Position numbers and translations under genes: made by a program | The notes under the pieces: generated by a model | What the model saw: only the letters and a program-made list of their open reading frames with translations | Database searches by the model: none | What the model was told of the DNA's origin: nothing | Shown here: positions 1-5,422 of the stretch, piece by piece | Layout of the letters: each line of letters starts with the position of its first letter | How positions within the stretch are numbered: the stretch's first letter is position 1 | Origin: CAYOXX01 sp964408025 | GTDB taxonomy: Bacteria > Acidobacteriota > DATKUA01 | Length of the DNA: 10,267 bases | Direction: 5' to 3' | Assembly (NCBI GenBank): GCA_964408025.1 | Contig: CAYOXX010000105.1 | Location: forward strand, 1 to 10,267

Positions 1-32
1 CACACACACAGGCCGAGTCGGACAATTAATGC

Positions 33-62
33 TTGTAATAAGCCAATCACATTCTGTATGAT
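33..62 (+). promoter_or_regulatory. Candidate sigma70-type promoter of the AT-rich orphan gene
   Basis: A -35-like TTGTAA (33-38, 4/6 to consensus) and a -10-like TATGAT (57-62, 5/6) are separated by 18 bp. They lie in AT-rich DNA upstream of the gene starting at 99. Transcription would begin near 69, leaving a leader of about 30 nt with the ribosome binding site. Judged by eye only; AT-rich DNA gives chance matches. Confidence 0.4.
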
Positions 63-98
63 TTCAGATAACAAACCACTCTTAAAAGGAGGATACAA

Positions 99-377
99 AT
101 GTCAAGGAAACTGAAAGTTATTTATTACCATCACAATATCAAGGATAATCAATTTGAGCCTATTGGCGAGACAACTCACGATTCACTGGAGGGTGTAGAA
201 AGTAGCTTGCTGAATTTTGTGGGTTTAGGGGGCTCTATGAGCAAACAAGGCAAAGATCCATTACCTGAACACACAGATCCAAAGGCTTACTCAGTGGATC
301 GTATAGAAATCTGGGAAACAAATGACTACGAAGAGCCTAATAAATTAATAAGGCGTCAAGATAAACAAGATCTTTAG
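99..377 (+). CDS. Hypothetical protein, 92 aa, AT-rich orphan
   Basis: I do not recognise this protein. It is small, hydrophilic and charged, with no signal peptide or membrane segment. The N-terminus has a likely beta strand (KLKVIYYHH) and the C-terminus is acidic/basic mixed. The start is well supported: an AAAAGGAGG Shine-Dalgarno at 84-92 sits 6 nt before the ATG, with a promoter candidate upstream. Base composition is about 40% GC with A/T-ending codons, very unlike the GC-rich transketolase genes whose end lies 2 bp beyond its TAG stop. The sharp compositional switch at that junction suggests recent acquisition. The strong translation signals argue that it is a real expressed gene and not a chance frame. 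Confidence 0.72.
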   Translation: MSRKLKVIYYHHNIKDNQFEPIGETTHDSLEGVESSLLNFVGLGGSMSKQGKDPLPEHTDPKAYSVDRIEIWETNDYEEPNKLIRRQDKQDL

Positions 378-379
378 AC

Positions 380-1330
380 CTAGGCTTTCTTCTTCAGCAG
401 CGTTTTCGCTTCGCGGACGATGTATTCGGGTGTGAGGTGGAAGTAAGTCATGAGATGCTCGGGCGCGCCGCTGCGGCCGAAGGTGTCGGGGACTCCCATG
501 ATCTTCATCGGAACCGGCCGCTGCTGTGCGACCACCTCGGCTACGGCGCCGCCCATGCCGCCCTGGGTGGTGTGCTCCTCGACGGTGACGATGGCGCCGG
601 TCTCGTCAGCGGCCCTGACGATGGCGGCGGCGTCGATCGGCTTGATAGTGCTCAAGTTCAGCACGCGCGCATCGATCCCCTCGGCGGCGAGCTCGTCGGC
701 GGCGCGCAGGCACTGCCAGACGCAGAAGCCGACGCCGATGAGCGTCACGTCGCCTCCGTCGCGGCAGGTGTGGGCTTTGCCGAAGCGGAAGACGTAGTCG
801 TCGTCGAAGATGACCGGGAACTTGGTGCGCGAGACGCGCACATAGACCGGCCCCGGCACGTCGACGATGGTACGGATCATCCCGGCGGTCTCGATGCCGT
901 CGGCGGGGCAGCAGACCTTCATGCCTGGTAGGGCGCGCATGATCGAGAAGTCCTCGCACATCTGGTGGCTGGCGCCGTCCTCGCCGGTGGTGATGCCGCC
1001 GTGGCTGGCGACGATCTTGACGTTGACGTTGCTGAGGCAGATGCTCTGGCGGATCGCCTCCCAGGCGCGGCCGGAGGCGAAGATGGCGAACGTGGAGGCG
1101 AAGGCGACCTTGCCGGCGGCGGCGAGGCCGGCGGCGGTGCCCATCATGTTCATCTCCGCCACGCCCATGTTGAAGAAGCGGTCGGGGAAGCGCTCGCCGA
1201 AGAGCGCCGTCTGGGTGCTGTGGGCCAGGTCGGCGTCGAGCACCACGATGTCGTCGCGCTCCTCGCCCAGCTCGACCAGCGTCCGGCCGTAGACGTTGCG
1301 GGTGCCGAGCATCCGGGGCTCGTCGGCCAT
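380..1330 (-). CDS. Transketolase, C-terminal subunit (pyrimidine-binding plus C-terminal domains)
   Basis: This is the second half of a two-subunit transketolase, which transfers C2 ketol units between sugar phosphates in the non-oxidative pentose phosphate pathway, in the cytoplasm. The 316-residue length is typical of the split form. The pyrimidine-binding domain spans about residues 7-170 and contains the GVAEMNM motif, with Glu59 as the expected cofactor-activating glutamate. The motif SHGGITTGEDGASHQ (109-123) is the usual active-site region. The transketolase C-terminal domain follows (about 185-305), with VTVEEHTTQGGMGGAV near its centre. A GGAGG (complement of 1338-1342) lies 7 nt before the ATG. 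The ATG overlaps the stop of the N-terminal subunit gene as TGATG, so translational coupling is likely. 1-deoxyxylulose-5-phosphate synthase is a related family, but the split organisation and motifs favour transketolase. Confidence 0.95.
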   Translation of the reverse strand: MADEPRMLGTRNVYGRTLVELGEERDDIVVLDADLAHSTQTALFGERFPDRFFNMGVAEMNMMGTAAGLAAAGKVAFASTFAIFASGRAWEAIRQSICLSNVNVKIVASHGGITTGEDGASHQMCEDFSIMRALPGMKVCCPADGIETAGMIRTIVDVPGPVYVRVSRTKFPVIFDDDYVFRFGKAHTCRDGGDVTLIGVGFCVWQCLRAADELAAEGIDARVLNLSTIKPIDAAAIVRAADETGAIVTVEEHTTQGGMGGAVAEVVAQQRPVPMKIMGVPDTFGRSGAPEHLMTYFHLTPEYIVREAKTLLKKKA

Positions 1331-2181
1331 CAGCCGGCCTCCAGCTCGCGCAGGGCCCGCTCGAACTCGTCGTCGTCGGGCGCGTTGCCGTGGAACTTGA
1401 GGTTGTTCTCCATGAAGGAGACACCCTTGCCCTTGACCGTCTTGCCGACCACCACAGTCGGCTGCCCTATTGTGTTCTCGAAGTTGTTGAGCGCGTTGTA
1501 GGCCTGCTTGAGGTCGTGCCCGTCGACCTCGAGGGCGTTCCAGCCGAAGGAGCGGAACTTCTCGGCTATCGGGTAGACGCTCATGATGTCGTGAACGTAG
1601 CCGTCGATCTGCTGGTCGTTGTTGTCGACGAAGGCGCAGACGGCGTCCAGCTTGTAGTGGCCGGCGGCCATCGCCGCCTCCCAGACCATCCCCTCCTGCA
1701 GCTCGCCGTCGCCGAGGACCACGAATACGCGGTTGTCGTGTCCGTCGAGGCGGCAGGCCAGCGCCATGCCGTTGGCGGCGGCGAGCCCCTGGCCGAGGCT
1801 GCCGGTGCTGAGCTCAACCCCCTTGATGTACTTGCGCTCGGGGTGGCCCTGCAGGCGGCTGCAGAGTTTGCGCAGGCTCATCAGCTCGAGCCTGCTGATG
1901 TAACCGGTGCCTGCGAGGCAGGCGTAGAGGGCCGGGGCGGCGTGGCCCTTGCTGAGCACGAAGCGGTCGCGCTCCGGCCAGTCGGGGTCCTCGGGGCGGT
2001 GGCGCATGACGTCGAAGTACAGCGCCGCCATCCAGTCGATGGCGCTCAAGCTGCCGCCGGGGTGGCCGCTGCCGGCGGCGTGGGTCATCTTGATGATCTC
2101 GATGCGCAGCTCGCGCGCGACGCCACGCAGCCGCTCTTCCTTCTCCTCGGTCAGCTCGTAGTGGCGGGGTGTCTTCGGCAT
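1330..2181 (-). CDS. Transketolase, N-terminal subunit (ThDP diphosphate-binding domain)
   Basis: This is the first half of the split transketolase and binds the diphosphate of thiamine diphosphate through Mg2+. From the ATG chosen here it has 283 residues. Visible motifs are AGSGHPGGSLSA (36-47, with substrate/cofactor histidine 40), LSKGHAAPALYA (77-88), STGSLGQGL (125-133) and the ThDP signature GDGELQEG (157-164 region) ending at NND about 187-189. KGKGVSFMEN near the end is typical. The frame stays open to a GTG at 2220 (296 residues). I prefer the ATG at 2181 because the protein then begins just before the usual TEEKEERLRG helix, although no clear Shine-Dalgarno precedes either start. 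Its TGA stop overlaps the start of the C-terminal subunit by one base, so the two form an operon and the products should assemble as a heterotetramer-like complex. Confidence 0.94.
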   Translation of the reverse strand: MPKTPRHYELTEEKEERLRGVARELRIEIIKMTHAAGSGHPGGSLSAIDWMAALYFDVMRHRPEDPDWPERDRFVLSKGHAAPALYACLAGTGYISRLELMSLRKLCSRLQGHPERKYIKGVELSTGSLGQGLAAANGMALACRLDGHDNRVFVVLGDGELQEGMVWEAAMAAGHYKLDAVCAFVDNNDQQIDGYVHDIMSVYPIAEKFRSFGWNALEVDGHDLKQAYNALNNFENTIGQPTVVVGKTVKGKGVSFMENNLKFHGNAPDDDEFERALRELEAG

Positions 2182-2301
2182 GGCCGGTTCGTCGCTCGAT
2201 CGGGAACTGATAACGCTCACGGCAGCCCGCGGCGGTCCGCAAGAATAGTAGCAAATCGCGAGGGAAAGGCAAAGGGATAAGCAGCGTCGAGGACGAAAAA
2301 G

Positions 2302-3039
2302 TTAGCGGCGCAGGCTCACCTCTTCGAAGCGGAAGCCGATGGGGGGCGCGTCGCTGTAGACGGCGCGACCGTCGAGGTGGTAGCGGTAGATCATCCGCTG
2401 CCCCCTGGCTATGGCGCGCGCGGCGGCGTAGGAGCTGTCGATGCCGTCGGTACTGACCTCGGCATCGAGGTTGCCGTAGAGGGAGGCGATCCGGCGCAGG
2501 TAGGTGCGGGTCTCGTCGTAGGGGGGGACGCCGCCGTGGCGGCGCACCGCCTCGCGGCCGGCGTTGTAGGCTGCCAGCGCCAGGCGCAGGTCGCCGTCGT
2601 AGGCCAGCAGCAGGTCGCGGATATGGCGGGAGCCGGCGTCGATGTTCTGGGCCGGATCGAAGACGTCCTCGACGCCGTAGTCGTCGGCGGTGGCGTCCAT
2701 GAGCTGCATCACGCCCTTGGCGCCGGCGCGGCTCACCGCCCGCGTGTTGAAGTCGCTCTCGGCCCGCGCTATGGCCGCCAGCAGCGCCGGGTCGAGGCCG
2801 TAGCGGATGCCCGCGTCGTTGAGTATTCCGCTGTAGGGGGTGTCGCTGCCCAGGAGGGTGAGATTGGCATCGGGTCGGTGGCCGCCGATAAGGATCGCGG
2901 TGGCGTCGGCGCGCGGCATGTCGGTGAAGTTGATGACGCCGTCCTCGTCGACGTAGTAGTAGATCTCTTGCTGCGCAGGCAGCGTTGCCGTCGCGGCGAG
3001 CAAAATAGTAGCTGCGAGAGCTGACGCGCGGAAAACCAT
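2302..3039 (-). CDS. Exported lytic murein transglycosylase (SLT family) with DUF4124-like segments
   Basis: A predicted periplasmic lytic transglycosylase that cleaves the MurNAc-GlcNAc bond of peptidoglycan to give 1,6-anhydro ends. Counting from the ATG at 3039 it has 245 residues: a signal peptide at about 1-22 (hydrophobic core ALAATILLAATATL, then PAQQ), a DUF4124-like segment (IYYYVDEDGVINFTDMP, 26-42), then a goose-lysozyme/Slt70-type domain (about 70-190). Glu94 in ARAESDFN is the expected catalytic acid, followed by GVMQLM (109-114) and AYNAG (157-161). A second DUF4124-like segment (IYRYHLDGRAVYSDAPP, 217-233) closes the protein. An upstream TTG start at 3084 is in frame, but it would put charged residues before the signal peptide, and GAGG precedes the ATG closely. 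It diverges from the next gene. Confidence 0.92.
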   Translation of the reverse strand: MVFRASALAATILLAATATLPAQQEIYYYVDEDGVINFTDMPRADATAILIGGHRPDANLTLLGSDTPYSGILNDAGIRYGLDPALLAAIARAESDFNTRAVSRAGAKGVMQLMDATADDYGVEDVFDPAQNIDAGSRHIRDLLLAYDGDLRLALAAYNAGREAVRRHGGVPPYDETRTYLRRIASLYGNLDAEVSTDGIDSSYAAARAIARGQRMIYRYHLDGRAVYSDAPPIGFRFEEVSLRR

Positions 3040-3086
3040 CCGTACCTCGAAGCCCCTCCCCGGCGGGGACGGCGACAACCTCAACT

Positions 3087-3116
3087 ATTATAACAAATTA
3101 GGGGCATTTATGCCAT
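3087..3116 (-). promoter_or_regulatory. Extended -10 promoter candidate of the lytic transglycosylase gene
   Basis: On the minus strand there is a perfect TATAAT (complement of 3087-3092) preceded by TGT, which makes an extended -10 element (TGnTATAAT). A -35-like ATGGCA (complement of 3111-3116, 4/6) lies 18 bp further upstream. Transcription would start near 3080, about 40 nt before the ATG at 3039, which supports the ATG over the TTG at 3084. The DNA here is an AT-rich island in a GC-rich surrounding. Confidence 0.6.
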
Positions 3117-3172
3117 CGGTTTAGTGGGTCACAGCATCGGTACTCCGGCCCGCAGACGCGACTCAGATCGCT

Positions 3173-3192
3173 CTATCCGGGACCACGGATAG
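3173..3192. repeat. Perfect 7-bp hairpin in the divergent spacer
   Basis: CTATCCG (3173-3179) and CGGATAG (3186-3192) are perfect inverted copies around a 6-nt loop. No T-run follows on either strand, so it is not a standard intrinsic terminator. It lies between the two divergent promoters and could be a protein-binding dyad or a chance palindrome. Confidence 0.35.
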
Positions 3193-3267
3193 ATGGCATC
3201 CACAAACCTGTATGGTCTCCACCACGATGCGGCAGTCGAACTACGGTGCGGGGGCGGGCAACTCGAA

Positions 3268-3304
3268 TCCTAGCCTTGTCGACGATTGGCCCTAGGAGTA
3301 TAGT
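3268..3304 (+). promoter_or_regulatory. Promoter candidate of the propeller-like gene, with an overlapping inverted repeat
   Basis: TTGTCG (3276-3281, 4/6) and TATAGT (3299-3304, 5/6) are spaced by 17 bp, which would start transcription near 3311 and leave a short leader with the GAGAGG ribosome binding site at 3321-3326. The -35 box and spacer lie between the arms of an inverted repeat, TCCTAG (3268-3273) and CTAGGA (3292-3297), with a GTCGAC palindrome (3278-3283) inside the -35/spacer region. The right arm ends just before the -10 box. This layout resembles an operator that could block polymerase, but no regulator is visible nearby. Confidence 0.45.
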
Positions 3305-3334
3305 GGCATCAATATCCCGAGAGAGGTGCGAGAC

Positions 3335-4498
3335 ATGCGTAAAATAGTAGCTTGTGGCGTATTGCTTTCATTTCTTTCCGTCGCCGCCGTGGCACAGGAA
3401 CATCCACCACTCCTTTGGTTTACAAAATCATGGGATCTTTCCACGCATGGTTTTGCAACCACCATGATTATGGGGAATACGATAAACGACAACTTCACAA
3501 TTTTTTACGTTCTAAGGGACGAGTTTACTCTTTGGGGAAGGACAGTCTCCTCGGACGGCAACACCATCGGACCCGCGTACTTCATCGCGAACACAAACGA
3601 CTTCCGCATGCAGTCCGTAGTGTGGCATCCGTACGCCAAGAGATTCATGATTGTCGGCAACTTAAACGACACGCTCTATGCGCTCGCCGCCAATGTCAAC
3701 GGGCAGCCGCTAACGCCGGCCAGAGTGATAGCGACCGGCATAGCAAATTATCCCAGGGTCACTTGGACGCTCAAGAAGAAATTCATCGTATTCTACCGAA
3801 AGAACGACCAGATTTACGCCCGGAGGATCAAGAAGAATGCCAAAGGCAACAAGCCTGAGAAACAAATTACATCCTTCAGCCAGGGTTTGGCAGTCCCCCG
3901 CGACGCATCGACCGAGGAAGATGGCGTCGCCGCCTGCTACTACGCCTATTACAGCAGCTCTAGCAGCACACAGTTGATCCCACGCATGGTCAGGGTCAAC
4001 CGAAAGTTGAAATTGCAGGTGGATTGTCAGGTGGCACCCGTGCAATACGACCAATACCAATGGGGCTATATGTCGGGCGCTTACGATCCCGACACGGGCA
4101 CGCACGCCATCTCGTTCGCGAACAGATTCGCGCTCTTCGATAAGAACGGCAATGCCGCCACGCCATCGCCAGCGTTAGCCCCGTTCATCACGATACCAAA
4201 CGGGGGCTGGACAATCAGCGGGATCACCTACGACTCGACTTTCCAGCGGTTTGCGGCTTACTACATACGGGCATGGGCCGACGAATCCACTTGGACAGAG
4301 TATACCTATATCCACTTCGCTTACTTCGACTCGAACGGCAATGTTATCGATGCAGACGTGGAGCTCGGCGGGTTCGAAGACGAGGCGGACGGCAGAGCAG
4401 GCGGCATCAATCGCCGGGGCGAACGGTTGGGTATATTAAGCGAGGAAGGTTACGGCTACGGCGGCGGACCGGTCAGAGCCTATTTGCATTACTATTAA
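3335..4498 (+). CDS. Exported beta-propeller-like repeat protein, function unknown
   Basis: A 387-residue protein that I cannot assign to a named family. It starts with a clear Sec signal peptide (MRKIVACGVLLSFLSVAAVA, cleavage expected before QEH). The mature part shows about six to seven degenerate repeats of 45-60 residues. In each, a strand like KRFMIVGN, KKFIVFYR or QRFAAYY is followed by LYALAANVNGQPL, IYARRIKKNAKGN or IHFAYFDSNGNVI, the usual blade pattern of secreted beta-propellers that repeat FLVVW...IYG..V..DG. The mature protein is rich in aromatic residues and has few cysteines. The ATG at 3335 is chosen over the in-frame GTG at 3326 because GAGAGG (3321-3326) lies 8 nt before it and the signal peptide then begins MRK. 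GC content is visibly lower than in neighbouring genes, perhaps a sign of transfer. It faces the next gene tail to tail. Confidence 0.8.
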   Translation: MRKIVACGVLLSFLSVAAVAQEHPPLLWFTKSWDLSTHGFATTMIMGNTINDNFTIFYVLRDEFTLWGRTVSSDGNTIGPAYFIANTNDFRMQSVVWHPYAKRFMIVGNLNDTLYALAANVNGQPLTPARVIATGIANYPRVTWTLKKKFIVFYRKNDQIYARRIKKNAKGNKPEKQITSFSQGLAVPRDASTEEDGVAACYYAYYSSSSSTQLIPRMVRVNRKLKLQVDCQVAPVQYDQYQWGYMSGAYDPDTGTHAISFANRFALFDKNGNAATPSPALAPFITIPNGGWTISGITYDSTFQRFAAYYIRAWADESTWTEYTYIHFAYFDSNGNVIDADVELGGFEDEADGRAGGINRRGERLGILSEEGYGYGGGPVRAYLHYY

Positions 4499-4515
4499 AA
4501 TGACCCGGTTACCAG

Positions 4516-5235
4516 CTAATCTCTTCTCGCGAGGTCCATTTTAGCCAGCGCGGCCAGGCTGGCGACCTCGAGGTCGGGTTTGACGGGCGAGGGAGGCGGC
4601 GGTGTGGCGCCCCAGCCGAGCTTTCCGCGGCGTCGGTTGACCCAGACGGTCCTCAGACCAAGCTCCTTGGCCGGTACGTGGTCGTGGAAGAGGCTCTGGG
4701 CTACGTGCAGTATCTCGCCCCTACCGATTCCCATCTTTCCTAATCGCTCAAAGGCCAGCAGGAACGGCCGGTGGTCCGGCTTGTAAGCGCCGGCGTCCTC
4801 GGCGGTGACGACGAGGTCGAACTCGACTCCCAGCCTCTCGTTGGTGCGCGCGAACGACTTCCGATCGACGTTTGAGATTACCGCCAGCCTGAACCTCTCC
4901 TTGAGGCGGCGCAGCGCCCTCGGTGTGTCGGGGAAAGGCGGCCAGTCGCCTACTGAGGAAGCCAGGCGCTCGGCGTCGCCGGGATCGAGCCGAGTATTAA
5001 ACCTCTCTGCGATACCGGCCATCACAGTCTCGAGAAGATCGCTGTAAAGCACAGTCGGCATCTCCCGCTCGCAGCGCACCTCCTCGTAGCTGAAAGCCCG
5101 CAGCAGTTCCTCGTCGGAAGCCGATAAGCCTCGCTCTTGCGCCCAGGGTCGCAGGATGCTTTGTATCCCCGTCTCCCAGTCGATGAGAGTTCCGTAGCAG
5201 TCGAAGGTGAGGATTTTGATTTCAGAGAAAATCAC
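4516..5235 (-). CDS. HAD-superfamily hydrolase, haloacid dehalogenase-like (type II) subfamily
   Basis: A cytoplasmic HAD-fold hydrolase of 239 residues from the GTG used here. Motif I is FDCYGTLIDW (11-20), with Asp12 as nucleophile. The usual second aspartate of phosphatases is tyrosine (DxYGT), as in 2-haloacid dehalogenases. Motif II is VISNVDR (119-125), motif III the lysine of AYKPD (Lys152). Motif IV is degenerate, HVAQSLFHDHVPAKELGL (177-194), with Asp185. An alpha-helical cap lies between motifs I and II. A proline-rich TPPPPSP stretch near the end is common in close relatives. The frame stays open to a TTG at 5277, but the HAD fold begins at IKILTFD and GAGG lies 11 nt before the GTG at 5235. 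A dehalogenase is plausible, but substrate cannot be told from sequence. It may be read through from alaS across a palindromic element. Confidence 0.85.
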   Translation of the reverse strand: MIFSEIKILTFDCYGTLIDWETGIQSILRPWAQERGLSASDEELLRAFSYEEVRCEREMPTVLYSDLLETVMAGIAERFNTRLDPGDAERLASSVGDWPPFPDTPRALRRLKERFRLAVISNVDRKSFARTNERLGVEFDLVVTAEDAGAYKPDHRPFLLAFERLGKMGIGRGEILHVAQSLFHDHVPAKELGLRTVWVNRRRGKLGWGATPPPPSPVKPDLEVASLAALAKMDLARRD

Positions 5236-5280
5236 TACTGTAATTACCTCTTTTGCGAATTGTTCTTTTGCCGACAAAAA

Positions 5281-5330
5281 TGTAGCGGCAGCCTTCAGGC
5301 TGCCTAGTCGGGCTAAGGCCCGACGCTACA
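5281..5330. repeat. REPIN-like palindromic element A (outer arms plus two hairpins)
   Basis: A 50-bp structure between alaS and the HAD gene. Perfect 7-bp outer arms TGTAGCG (5281-5287) and CGCTACA (5324-5330) enclose two perfect hairpins: GCAGCC/GGCTGC around TTCA (5288-5303) and TCGGGC/GCCCGA around TAAG (5308-5323). The second hairpin read in reverse (GGGCCTTAGCCC) resembles the first (CAGCCTTCAGGCTG), so the element is two related hairpins in inverted orientation, as in REPINs. As RNA it would form a three-way cloverleaf-like junction. It may shape the 3' end of the alaS transcript. Confidence 0.8.
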
Positions 5331-5358
5331 GTCATTTAACCGAGACCTGTCATGGTCG

Positions 5359-5385
5359 CAGAAGTTAAACCTTGCGTCACTTCTG
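5359..5385. repeat. 7-bp inverted repeat downstream of alaS
   Basis: CAGAAGT (5359-5365) and ACTTCTG (5379-5385) are perfect inverted copies around a 13-nt loop, 38 bp past the alaS stop in the direction of transcription. No T-tract follows on the minus strand, so a factor-independent terminator is not supported; a role in mRNA end processing or chance remain possible. Confidence 0.3.
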
Positions 5386-5422
5386 AATCTCAAGGGTCCA
5401 TGCACTCGAATAAAGGATCGCG

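Noticed and set aside
1..10. CA dinucleotide run at the left edge
   Set aside because: Five repeats only, cut by the window edge; too short to call a functional repeat.
19..40. Resemblance of GGACAATTAATG to trp/tac-type promoter DNA (possible vector sequence)
   Set aside because: Only the short GACAATTAAT word matches; the rest differs, and a better-placed promoter pair lies at 33-62.
606..1424. Minus-strand frame of 272 codons overlapping both transketolase genes
   Set aside because: Out-of-frame shadow with an arginine-rich, repetitive composition typical of a shifted GC-rich gene.
2242..2272. Promoter for the transketolase operon (TTGCCT and TACTAT on the minus strand)
   Set aside because: Both boxes match only 4/6 with 16-bp spacing; a promoter is expected here but the sequence does not single one out.
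1390..2280. Long plus-strand open frame (296 codons) opposite the transketolase N subunit
   Set aside because: It is the antisense shadow of a GC-rich gene: valine/alanine/glycine-rich with no domain, while the minus strand gives a complete transketolase subunit.
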